From: Bacteroidia bacterium
Lineage (GTDB): Bacteria > Bacteroidota > Bacteroidia > B-17B0 > Aurantibacillaceae
NCBI GenBank assembly: GCA_016787705.1
Contig: JAEUTP010000007.1
Location: 183,457-247,456, forward strand
DNA: 64,000 nucleotides
Direction of reading: 5' to 3'
The position numbers were made by a program, and so were the translations under genes. Shown piece by piece: positions 54,089-61,966 of the stretch. The stretch's first letter is position 1; each line of letters begins with the position of its first letter. Under the pieces are notes generated by a model that was not told where the DNA came from, did no database searches, and saw nothing but the letters and a program-made list of their open reading frames with translations.

Positions 54089-54569
54089 ATTGGTTTAAAA
54101 AAGCATTCCAGTTTTTATTTTTGTTCTTTTTAAATATCTCTTTTGAAATGATCAGTATTTTAAACTCGTATTTTGCGCTTACGTTAAGGATAAAATTGCC
54201 AAAAATATTAATATAGGCATGCCCCGGCTCAAAAGAAGGTTGAAATGATAGTATTCTTCGTACCTGGTAATAATTAAAGGGTAAAGCAATATGTTTATCA
54301 CCTTCTATTAAGTAAATCATTACCAGTCCATCATTTAAAATAGCTTCATTTATCTCTTTAATGGGAATATCTATAAAACATTCCATACCGTTTAATCTTT
54401 TCCAATTTCTGGCCGATGCAACAACATTGTATTCATGAATGTGCTCGACACTATCATTTCTGGTAATTACAATTGGTTGAGGGTTTTCTGCGCCATCTTC
54501 TGATTTACAATATGTAAATGCCATTTCCGATATAATTAGTAGCATGATGAATAATTTGTTTTTTTTCAT
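54087..54569 (-). CDS. Secreted or lipid-anchored protein of unknown function
   Basis: 160 residues. The N-terminal signal (MKKNKLFIMLLIISEMAF) is followed by TYCKSEDG, so Cys21 could be a lipid attachment site, but the residue before it (Tyr) is not typical. The mature part contains ECFIDIPIKEINEAILNDG, VMIYLIEG and IALPFNYYQVRR, a mixed alpha/beta pattern with no family recognised. It stands alone. Confidence 0.65.
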   Translation of the reverse strand: MKKNKLFIMLLIISEMAFTYCKSEDGAENPQPIVITRNDSVEHIHEYNVVASARNWKRLNGMECFIDIPIKEINEAILNDGLVMIYLIEGDKHIALPFNYYQVRRILSFQPSFEPGHAYINIFGNFILNVSAKYEFKILIISKEIFKKNKNKNWNAFLNQ

Positions 54570-54675
54570 TTTACAGGATGTGGTTATATCCGTGTAAATA
54601 CAAATGTACTAATATTTGGTACAAATTGTAATAACATTAGGTGCATATAAAAGATTTTTTTGTATTTCCCGCCTT

Positions 54676-54683
54676 TAACTTTG
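54676..54683 (+). promoter_or_regulatory. TAnnTTTG -7 box of the HTH gene
   Basis: TAACTTTG ends 4 nt before ATG 54688. A TTTG at 54659-54662 is present but with a short 13-nt spacer. Confidence 0.45.
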
Positions 54684-54687
54684 TATT

Positions 54688-55113
54688 ATGGCTGCTATAC
54701 ACATTGGAAAAAAAATAAGAGAAGAGCTTTATAAACAAAAAATTTCGGTTATTGAATTTGGAAAGCTTATAAATAGAAGCCGTAACGTTGTGTATGATAT
54801 TTTTGAACGCGAAAGTATTGATACGGGATTATTAAATAAGATAGGTAAGGTTTTAAAGATCGATTTTTTCTCAATTTATTCTATTCAAAAGGAATACAAC
54901 AGCGGCAACACTAAAAGCTTTCATGTAAACGAGCCAAATACACCGTATAGCAAACTTCCAAACGAAGACGTAAAAAATCTACAAAAGCAAATAGAGATTT
55001 TACAAACCGAAATAACTTATCTTAAGAAAATAAACAGCCTTCTGGAAAACAATAAATCTCCGCAAAAAATTTCAAAGCCAAGAATAAAAAAAATTAAGTC
55101 TAAGAAAAAATAA
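54688..55113 (+). CDS. XRE-like HTH protein with coiled coil and basic tail
   Basis: 141 residues. The N-terminal ~65 residues form a Cro/CI-type helix-turn-helix (IGKKIREELYKQKISVIEFG, NRSRNVVYDIFERESIDTG, LLNKIGKVLKIDFF). After a linker there is a leucine-zipper-like coiled coil at about 93-120 (VKNLQKQIEILQTEITYLKK) and a Lys/Arg-rich tail. A DNA-binding, probably dimeric regulator is likely. The targets are unknown. A shared hairpin terminator follows at 55113. Confidence 0.8.
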   Translation: MAAIHIGKKIREELYKQKISVIEFGKLINRSRNVVYDIFERESIDTGLLNKIGKVLKIDFFSIYSIQKEYNSGNTKSFHVNEPNTPYSKLPNEDVKNLQKQIEILQTEITYLKKINSLLENNKSPQKISKPRIKKIKSKKK

Positions 55114-55140
55114 AAGAATGCTTATTTACAAGCATTCTTT
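55113..55140. terminator. Bidirectional terminator overlapping a coding end
   Basis: A perfect 11-bp stem AAAGAATGCTT/AAGCATTCTTT with a 6-nt loop. It contains the stop and last five codons of the minus-strand TPR gene, starts at the last base of the HTH gene's stop, and ends in a short T run. Confidence 0.75.
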
Positions 55141-56561
55141 AATAATTCGTCTTCGGCTTTATCATACTTTAAAGCAACAGCCTGTTTAAGATCCGCGCAA
55201 GAACCCGGAAGATCACTCATATATTTTTTTAATTTGCCTCTATAATAATATGCTCTGCCACTTTTAGGGTCCAGTTCAATTGCTTTATTAAGATCTGCCA
55301 ATGCTAAATTATCTTTCTCGGTTTGATAATAAGTAACACCTCTTTCTAAAATAGCTAATTTATAATTTGGCTTAAGAGCAAGAGCTTCATTAAAATCTTC
55401 AATAGCACCTGTATAATCTTTTAAAATATACCTACTAATACCACGTTGATAATACGTATCGTGAGATTTTTTTAACGCTAAGGCGGCTGTACAATCTTCT
55501 ATCACACCTTTATTGTCATCAAGCCCGTATCTTAAAATAGCCCTGTAATAATAAGCCAATTCATTATCTTTCTTTTTTTGGATAGAAATGTTAAGGTCAC
55601 TTAAAGCTTGAGCATCTTTTTCCATGTAATAGAAATTAATTCCACGCCATAAATAATGTTTGGCATCATCTAATTTAAGATCGATAGCGGCATTAAAATC
55701 AGGTTCAGCATCTTTGTATCTTCCTAAAGAATACTTTGATAATGCACGGTTGTAATAAGCTTCAGGCTTGGTCGGGTCTAATTCAATCGATTTATTACCA
55801 TCAGACAAAGCCTTCTCATAATTTTCCAGTTCGTAATAGCTTATTGCACGATTATAATAGGCTGTTGCATATTTTGGATCATGATGAATTACTGTATCGT
55901 AATCTTTAATTGATTCTTTGTATTTTTTTAAGCTCAGATAAATTAATCCGCGCCAAAAATAAGTATCATAATACGATTTAATTGAAAGCGCTGTGTTGCA
56001 ATCTGCCAAGCCGCCATTAAAATCTTCTAAATAATATTTTACAATTCCCCTGTAATAATAGGCGCTTTCATAACCTGCGTCTGCTGTTACAGCTTTATCA
56101 AGGCAAACCAAAGCTTCTTTATATTTTTTAAGTTCTTTTAATGCAGCTCCTTTAAAGGTAAGAGCTCTTGCATAGTCTGGCTTTAAAGTAATTGAGGTGT
56201 CAAAATCTGCAATCGCAGTTTTATAGTTTTCTAATTTATAGTAACATAATCCTCTTAGGTAATACGAATCGTGTTTTTTTCTGCCATTAAAAATGCTTTT
56301 ATTAAGTTTTTCTAAACCATCTTTATAATCCTTCATTTCATAAGCACACAAGCCCATATTATATAAAGCGGCATGATCAGTTGGATTTTTGATCAAATAA
56401 GTATCAAACTCAATGTAAGAGTTTTTGTAATCTCCATTATCAAGCTTTGCAAGAGCGCTTGTAAATAAGGGATCTGTATCATCTTTATCACGTTGCGAAA
56501 ACGATGCGTGGGCAATCAAAAGAAGTGCTGTTGCAAGAAATTGTTGTGTAATTTTTTTCAT
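55122..56561 (-). CDS. Secreted TPR-repeat protein
   Basis: 479 residues. Signal peptide ending near HASFSQ, then about 12 tetratricopeptide repeats of 34 residues through to the C-terminus (for example AYYNRAISYYELENYEKALSD, YYQRGISRYILKDYTGAIED). The Cys residues are few; the last CADLKQAVALKYDKAEDELLKNACK could form a disulfide. TPR solenoids bind other proteins; a periplasmic or surface scaffold is likely. It stands alone, with a terminator inside its end. Confidence 0.85.
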   Translation of the reverse strand: MKKITQQFLATALLLIAHASFSQRDKDDTDPLFTSALAKLDNGDYKNSYIEFDTYLIKNPTDHAALYNMGLCAYEMKDYKDGLEKLNKSIFNGRKKHDSYYLRGLCYYKLENYKTAIADFDTSITLKPDYARALTFKGAALKELKKYKEALVCLDKAVTADAGYESAYYYRGIVKYYLEDFNGGLADCNTALSIKSYYDTYFWRGLIYLSLKKYKESIKDYDTVIHHDPKYATAYYNRAISYYELENYEKALSDGNKSIELDPTKPEAYYNRALSKYSLGRYKDAEPDFNAAIDLKLDDAKHYLWRGINFYYMEKDAQALSDLNISIQKKKDNELAYYYRAILRYGLDDNKGVIEDCTAALALKKSHDTYYQRGISRYILKDYTGAIEDFNEALALKPNYKLAILERGVTYYQTEKDNLALADLNKAIELDPKSGRAYYYRGKLKKYMSDLPGSCADLKQAVALKYDKAEDELLKNACK

Positions 56562-56708
56562 GTTTCAAAAAAGTTGAATTATAAAATTAAATAAAAAGTT
56601 TAAACACTGCTAATAATTTAATGATCGTTGAATAAAACAGAACAAGCGTAAAATAAGTTTGGCTTTTTCTTTTTTTTAGGTTAAAATTGTAGCAAGCACC
56701 TTTTTAAA

Positions 56709-56742
56709 ATGAGGATAATTACATAATGAGGATAATTACATA
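56709..56742 (+). repeat. 17-bp tandem duplication at the exonuclease III start
   Basis: The 17-mer starting ATGAGGATAATTACATA occurs at 56709-56725 and again at 56726-56742. The first copy encodes MRIIT and then stops at TAA, overlapping the ATG of the real gene (TAATG). Confidence 0.9.
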
Positions 56743-57487
56743 TAATGTTAACGGAATAAGAGCAGCCATGGGTAAAGGCTTGGTGCAGTGGATAAAACAG
56801 GCCAACCCCGATGTGCTTTGTTTGCAGGAAATAAAAGCCAGTCCTGACCAGGTTGGCGTGTTTGAATTTGAAGAAATGGGTTACCATCATTACTGGTATC
56901 CTGCCCAAAAAAAGGGATATAGTGGCGTTGCTATTTTTACAAAAAAAGAACCAAAAAATGTAGTTTACGGTTGCGGTATTAAAGAGTATGATGACGAAGG
57001 TCGTGTTCTTAGAGTTGATTTTGATGATGTTTCGGTTATGAGTGTTTATCACCCAAGCGGCAGCAGCGGCGATTTGCGTCAAGGTTTTAAAATGAAATGG
57101 CTTGGAGATTTTAATAATTATGTAGCCGAGTTAAAAGAAACAGTTCCAAATCTTATTATGTCGGGCGATTTTAACATCTGCCATAAAGCAATTGATATTC
57201 ATAATCCAAAATCAAATGCAAATACCAGCGGTTTTTTGCCCGAAGAAAGAGAGTGGATGGAACAATTTATTAACGCAGGATTTATTGATACATTCAGGCA
57301 TTTTAATCAGGAGCCGCATCATTATAGTTGGTGGAGTTACAGAGCTGGCTCAAGAGCTAAAAATTTAGGATGGCGGATCGATTATAATATTGCAAGTGCT
57401 GCCCTTGCGCCAAGGCTTAAAAGATCGGTGATTTTGGCCGACGCCATGCACAGCGATCATTGCCCCGTTGTACTTGAAATTGATTGA
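56726..57487 (+). CDS. xth: Exodeoxyribonuclease III
   Basis: 253 residues. Motifs are the N-terminal RIITYNVNGIRAAM, LCLQEIKA (catalytic Glu), SGDFNICHKAIDIHNPKSN, the R-I-D-Y metal residues in WRIDYNIAS, and the C-terminal SDHCPVVLEI. It acts as an apurinic-site endonuclease and 3'-5' exonuclease in base excision repair. Its start codon lies in the second copy of a 17-bp duplication, so a 5-codon ORF ends on the gene's ATG. Confidence 0.95.
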   Translation: MRIITYNVNGIRAAMGKGLVQWIKQANPDVLCLQEIKASPDQVGVFEFEEMGYHHYWYPAQKKGYSGVAIFTKKEPKNVVYGCGIKEYDDEGRVLRVDFDDVSVMSVYHPSGSSGDLRQGFKMKWLGDFNNYVAELKETVPNLIMSGDFNICHKAIDIHNPKSNANTSGFLPEEREWMEQFINAGFIDTFRHFNQEPHHYSWWSYRAGSRAKNLGWRIDYNIASAALAPRLKRSVILADAMHSDHCPVVLEID

Positions 57488-57542
57488 AAAAATAATTTTA
57501 TATATTTTCCGTAAAAAAATTAGCAAAAATCAATCAAAAACC

Positions 57543-57550
57543 TATATTTG
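57543..57550 (+). promoter_or_regulatory. TAnnTTTG -7 box of the peptide-binding lipoprotein gene
   Basis: TATATTTG with a 28-nt leader to ATG 57579; no clear -33 element. Confidence 0.45.
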
Positions 57551-57578
57551 TTGTTCAAAACTTTGTTATTAAATCACT

Positions 57579-59342
57579 ATGAATAAATTATTTCTATTTA
57601 GTTCTATCTCCTTATCATTATTGATGACCTCTTGCGGGGGTGACAAAAAAAACAACAATAGTGAGACTTCCGAGGCAAAAGGAGGCGTTTACATGGGTGG
57701 AATATTAAGGTTAAATGAAGTTGAAAACATCAAAAGCCTTATGCCTATTGCCATTAACGAAATAAATAGCTTCCACATAGGCTCACAGGTATATGAGGGT
57801 TTAGTGATTTATAACCAGGTAGATCTTACCCTACAACCCGGTATTGCTAAAACCTGGGAGGTTAGCGAAGATCAGACAGAATATACTTTTCATTTAAGAA
57901 CCAATGCTAAATTTCACGACGATCCTTGTTTTCCTGAAGGAAAAGGTCGCATGGCCACTGCAACTGATGTGAAATATTGCTTAGACAGAGTTTGTACCCA
58001 GGATCCTAATAACAATCAGTTTGATGTTACCTTAAAAGACCGGGTAGAAGGTGCTAACGAAAATTTTGAGGCATCAAAAACAGGTAAAGCTAACGGTGTA
58101 AAAGGAGTTACCGTGGTTAATGACAGTACTTTAAAAATTAAATTAACGCACCCTGATGGAAGTTTTTTAAACATTCTTGCTATGCCGGGCTGTTACGTTT
58201 ATGCTAAAGAAGCGGTTACAAAATATGGTAACGAAATGCGCACAAAATGTGTAGGTACAGGTCCTTTCTTTGTTGAAACAGTTAAAGAAGGTGAAGTAAT
58301 TATCATGAAAAAAAATCAGGGCTATTGGGCTTATGATGAGCATGGCAATAAATTGCCTTATTTAGATGGAATTAAATGGTCATTCATTCGCGATAAAAAA
58401 TCTGAGATCCTTGAATTTAAACGTGGAAACTTAGATATGGTGTATCGTATTCCGGTTGAGATGTTTCATGAATTTATGGGAGAGCTTGGTAATGCAAAAA
58501 CCAACAATCCGGAATTTGAAATTGTTTCTTCAACAGCTTTAAATACTAACTTTTTTGGTTTCAATATTCAGGCAAATCCTGTATTTGCTAAAAAAGATGT
58601 ACGTTTAGCATTTAATATGGCTATTGATCGTCATAAAATTGCCGATTTCACGATCCAGGGTGAAGGTACCTCTGCTGATTATGGAATGGTGCCATATACA
58701 GAAGCTTTTGAAAAAGAAGGATACAATTATAAATCTTTAAAAGGATATTCTTACGATGCGGCTAAAGCAAAAGAGTTGCTAAAAGCTGCTGGTTATCCTG
58801 ATGGCAAAGGTTTTCCTGAGATCACATTAGAAATCAACAGTGGGGGTGGTGATAGAAATATTTTAATTGCTGAAGTAATTCAAAAAATGTTGAAAGAGAA
58901 TTTAGGTGTTACAGTTAACATCAACACAGTTCCCTTTGCTGAGCATATTGAAAACATACAAGGTGGAAAATCAGATTTCTTCCGCTTTGCTTGGATAAGT
59001 GATTACCCGGATCCAGAATCGTTCTTAACTCTATTTTACGGCAAACACGTTCCTGCAAATCAAACCGAAAAATCGTACATCAACTTCTTCCGTTATAAAA
59101 ACGACAGATTTGACTCATTATTTATGGCTGCGCGTGTTGAACCCGATAAAGCAAAACGTTTTGGATTGTTATCGCAGGCAGAACAAATTGTATTGGATGA
59201 TGCGCCGTTCATGCCAATTTTTTATGATGAGAACTTTAGGTTAGAGCAAAAGAACGTTCGTAATTTGCCTGAAAATCCAATGAACTACATTAACGCAACA
59301 ACAACTTATTTAATTCCATTAGATAAATTAACTAAGAAATAA
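57579..59342 (+). CDS. Peptide/oligopeptide ABC transporter substrate-binding lipoprotein
   Basis: 587 residues. The lipobox LLMTSC (Cys19) is followed by a polar linker. The mature protein is a solute-binding family 5 protein with the typical block YEGLVIYNQVDLTLQPGIAKTWEVS and the C-terminal FMPIFYDENFRLEQKNV. It binds peptides or similar ligands in the periplasm. The fused ATPase at 31254 may belong to the same importer, but the permeases are not in the window. A strong terminator follows. Confidence 0.9.
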   Translation: MNKLFLFSSISLSLLMTSCGGDKKNNNSETSEAKGGVYMGGILRLNEVENIKSLMPIAINEINSFHIGSQVYEGLVIYNQVDLTLQPGIAKTWEVSEDQTEYTFHLRTNAKFHDDPCFPEGKGRMATATDVKYCLDRVCTQDPNNNQFDVTLKDRVEGANENFEASKTGKANGVKGVTVVNDSTLKIKLTHPDGSFLNILAMPGCYVYAKEAVTKYGNEMRTKCVGTGPFFVETVKEGEVIIMKKNQGYWAYDEHGNKLPYLDGIKWSFIRDKKSEILEFKRGNLDMVYRIPVEMFHEFMGELGNAKTNNPEFEIVSSTALNTNFFGFNIQANPVFAKKDVRLAFNMAIDRHKIADFTIQGEGTSADYGMVPYTEAFEKEGYNYKSLKGYSYDAAKAKELLKAAGYPDGKGFPEITLEINSGGGDRNILIAEVIQKMLKENLGVTVNINTVPFAEHIENIQGGKSDFFRFAWISDYPDPESFLTLFYGKHVPANQTEKSYINFFRYKNDRFDSLFMAARVEPDKAKRFGLLSQAEQIVLDDAPFMPIFYDENFRLEQKNVRNLPENPMNYINATTTYLIPLDKLTKK

Positions 59343-59359
59343 AATAAAGAACTTTAAAA

Positions 59360-59392
59360 AAAGATCCCGGCCAAATTGGTTGGGATTTTTTT
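59360..59392 (+). terminator. Rho-independent terminator
   Basis: Stem ATCCCGGCC/GGTTGGGAT with two G-T pairs, 5-nt loop and seven T residues, 18 nt after the binding-protein gene. Confidence 0.85.
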
Positions 59393-59405
59393 GTTAATTT
59401 TAATT

Positions 59406-60077
59406 GTGCAACAAAAGTATATAATAATAGTAGCCGGCGGTACAGGAAGCCGCATGCAGAGCGATATTCCCAAGCAATTTATTGAAATTGAAAAAGAGGC
59501 AATAATCATACGAACAATTAAGGCCTTTTTAAATTACGATGCATCTATTCACATTATAATTAGTGTACACAAAGATTTTAAAACGTATTTAGAAGAATTA
59601 TGCGCTAAAAATAATTTAAAAAATATTAAGATCGCGGTAGGAGGAGAAACACGTTTTCACTCCGTAAAAAATGGATTAGATCTTATTACTGATGAAACAG
59701 CGATTGTTGGCATACATGATGCGGCAAGGCCTTTCACATCTCTTCAAACAATTACAAACTGTTTTGATGCCGCAAAAGAAAAAGGAAATGCTGTACCATT
59801 TGTTACAATAAGTGAAAGTTTAAGACGTGTAAGTGCTGAAAGAAATACATCGGTAAACAGAAATGATTTTAAGATCATACAAACACCGCAATGTTTTTTA
59901 GCATCAAAAATTAAAAAAGCTTTTTTGCAGGAATATAATTCTTCTTTTACCGATGATGCTACAGTCTTAGAATCTGCGGGCGAAAAAATAAATCTTGTAG
60001 AAGGTAATATTGAGAACATAAAAATTACAAATAAATTCGATCTGGCTATCGCAAAAGCCTTACTAAACAATGAATAG
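59406..60077 (+). CDS. ispD: 2-C-methyl-D-erythritol 4-phosphate cytidylyltransferase
   Basis: 223 residues from GTG 59406; an earlier TTG at 59376 would fall inside the terminator of the previous gene. The nucleotide-binding start is IIIVAGGTGSRMQSDIPKQF, followed by GIHDAARPF and KIIQTPQCF, all family signatures. It catalyses the third step of the non-mevalonate isoprenoid pathway. It overlaps the next gene by 8 nt. Confidence 0.93.
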   Translation: MQQKYIIIVAGGTGSRMQSDIPKQFIEIEKEAIIIRTIKAFLNYDASIHIIISVHKDFKTYLEELCAKNNLKNIKIAVGGETRFHSVKNGLDLITDETAIVGIHDAARPFTSLQTITNCFDAAKEKGNAVPFVTISESLRRVSAERNTSVNRNDFKIIQTPQCFLASKIKKAFLQEYNSSFTDDATVLESAGEKINLVEGNIENIKITNKFDLAIAKALLNNE

Positions 60078-61671
60078 CGATCAAATAACGGAAGCTCTTG
60101 AAATAACCGCCAAGTTAATGGAACTTCATAATGAAAATCCATTTAAAATAAAATCTATTGCCGCCGCCGCTTATCGTTTAGATAAATTACGATACGATTT
60201 TGAAGGAAAAACACAAGAAGAAATTTCTGCAATTGAAGGAATTGGTAAAAGTATTGCCTCAAAGGTAAACGAACTTTTAACCACAGGCACAACAAAAGAA
60301 TTGACCGAACTGTATGAAAAAACGCCTGCGGGAGTAGTTGAAATGCTTGGTATCAAAGGCTTAGGACCAAAAAAAGTACGTCAGCTATGGTTAGAATTAA
60401 ATTTAGAAAGCGTTGGTGAATTATTATACGCTTGTAATGAAAATCGTTTAACAACCTTAAAAGGTTTTGGCGAAAAAACACAAACAGCAATTAAACAAAG
60501 TATTGAATTTAAATTATCTAATAATAATAAATTTCATTACGCTTCTTTAGAAAACCCTGTAAATAATTTAATTGAATTTATTTCAGAACAACAAAGCGAC
60601 CTGCAAATTGCTGTTATAGGCCAATTAGCAAGGAAGTGTGAGATAATTGATAAAATTGAGATCTTAACAGACGGTGAAATTTCTGTAGATATTTCATCTC
60701 TCAAAAAAATAATTCCACTAAAAATAAATTTTATTTTATGCGGACCTGCTGAGTTCTTTTATAAATATGTGGAGTTAACATCGACCCCTGAACATCTTGA
60801 AAAAATTAATTTTTCAGGATTGGAAGGAACGGAATTTTTTGATGATGAAGAAATTTATACAGCATTAAATTTACAATACATTGAACCGGAATTGCGTGAG
60901 GGATTAAATGAAGTTGATCTTGCTTTGAATCATGATATTCCAAAACTGATTGAATTAAAAGATCTCAAAGGTATACTTCACAATCATACAACATATAGTG
61001 ATGGAGTACATACTTTATCAGAAATGGCAGGCTATTGCAAGGATTTAGGTTACGAATACTTAGGCATTTGTGATCACTCAAAATCTGCTTTTTATGCTAA
61101 CGGCTTGCAGATTGATAAAGTTTTAGAACAACAAAAAGAGATTGATAAATTAAACCTAACGTTTAGCGGTTTTACGGTTTTAAAAGGAATTGAAAGTGAT
61201 ATTTTAAATGATGGTTCTTTAGATTATCCCAATGAAATTTTAAAAACGTTTGATTTTATTGTTGCTTCAGTGCATTCAAATTTAAAAATGAATGAAGAAA
61301 AAGCAACTGAACGATTAATAAAAGCCATTGAAAATCCTTACACTTCAATCTTAGGACATCCTACAGGGCGCTTGCTGCTGGCTCGTCCCGGCTATCCTAT
61401 TAATCACAAAAAAGTAATTGATGCCTGTGCAGCAAATAAAGTAAGTGTTGAGTTAAATGCGCATCCATATCGTTTGGATATTGATTGGAGATGGATCTGG
61501 TATTGTCTCGAAAAAAATGTAAAAATTTCAATTAACCCGGATGCCCATCATAGAGAGGGGTTTCATGATATGTATTTTGGAGTTTGCGCCGCAAGAAAAG
61601 GAATGTTGAGCAAAGAATTTTGTTTGAATGCTTTAAATTTAGAAGATCTAAAAAAAGAATTTAAAAAGTAA
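60070..61671 (+). CDS. PolX-like protein with PHP nuclease domain; polymerase site degenerate
   Basis: 533 residues with the bacterial PolX layout. The N-terminal domain has helix-hairpin-helix segments (IEGIGKSIASKVNEL, LGIKGLGPKKVRQL). The polymerase palm region is at about 155-300, and a complete C-terminal PHP domain starts near 300 (ILHNHTTYSDG, GICDHS, KGIESDIL, VELNAHPYRLD, NPDAHH). In the palm, the catalytic DxD and third Asp that PolX needs are not found: the aligned positions read KIEILTDG and KINFILCG. The PHP nuclease metal ligands look intact. It probably works as a 3'-5' exonuclease or phosphoesterase rather than as a polymerase. Confidence 0.82.
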   Translation: MNSDQITEALEITAKLMELHNENPFKIKSIAAAAYRLDKLRYDFEGKTQEEISAIEGIGKSIASKVNELLTTGTTKELTELYEKTPAGVVEMLGIKGLGPKKVRQLWLELNLESVGELLYACNENRLTTLKGFGEKTQTAIKQSIEFKLSNNNKFHYASLENPVNNLIEFISEQQSDLQIAVIGQLARKCEIIDKIEILTDGEISVDISSLKKIIPLKINFILCGPAEFFYKYVELTSTPEHLEKINFSGLEGTEFFDDEEIYTALNLQYIEPELREGLNEVDLALNHDIPKLIELKDLKGILHNHTTYSDGVHTLSEMAGYCKDLGYEYLGICDHSKSAFYANGLQIDKVLEQQKEIDKLNLTFSGFTVLKGIESDILNDGSLDYPNEILKTFDFIVASVHSNLKMNEEKATERLIKAIENPYTSILGHPTGRLLLARPGYPINHKKVIDACAANKVSVELNAHPYRLDIDWRWIWYCLEKNVKISINPDAHHREGFHDMYFGVCAARKGMLSKEFCLNALNLEDLKKEFKK

Positions 61672-61840
61672 GTTATTTTTTTGGAAAGCAAAGCACCTAC
61701 AGCGCGCATAAATAAAATCCAATAACTTTTAATTTGTTTTTTATTTTTTCGACAAAAATTTCTTGTTTTTTTCGTAAAATGAGTAAGCAAATTTTATCTT
61801 TTTATAACTATTTGATTTTCAAAATATTGTAATTTTATCT

Positions 61841-61863
61841 TACTCACTTCCGTGAGTATTTTT
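61841..61863. promoter_or_regulatory. Inverted repeat TACTCAC-N4-GTGAGTA with TTTTTA tail
   Basis: A 7-bp perfect stem followed by TTTTT in the 295-nt gap after the PolX gene. It sits about 100 nt before the next gene, and resembles the hairpin at 25675-25695. It could be a terminator or an operator. The rest of the gap is AT-rich with no other feature seen. Confidence 0.4.
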
Positions 61864-61966
61864 AGCGAAAAATCGCTTAATTATCCATAAAAAGTTATAG
61901 CTTTATGGAGTTAAAAATCAGTCTATTAAGCAGCTTTATATAACCTTACATAAAAGAGGAATAGTA

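Noticed and set aside
56709..56726. Alternative start of xth at the first ATG (56709)
   Set aside because: The first copy of the duplication runs into TAA after five codons, so only the ATG at 56726 can start the enzyme.
59376..59405. Earlier TTG start for ispD at 59376
   Set aside because: It lies inside the T-rich terminator stem of the previous gene; the GTG at 59406 gives the normal family N-terminus.
61681..61840. Possible RNA gene in the gap after the PolX gene
   Set aside because: Only AT-rich low-complexity sequence is seen, with no tRNA-like or riboswitch-like pairing apart from the single hairpin at 61841.
61905..61940. Twelve-codon ORF from ATG 61905 as a leader or frameshifted start of the last gene
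   Set aside because: It is in another frame and ends at TAA; there is no repeat or slippery site linking it to the long frame, so it was not called.
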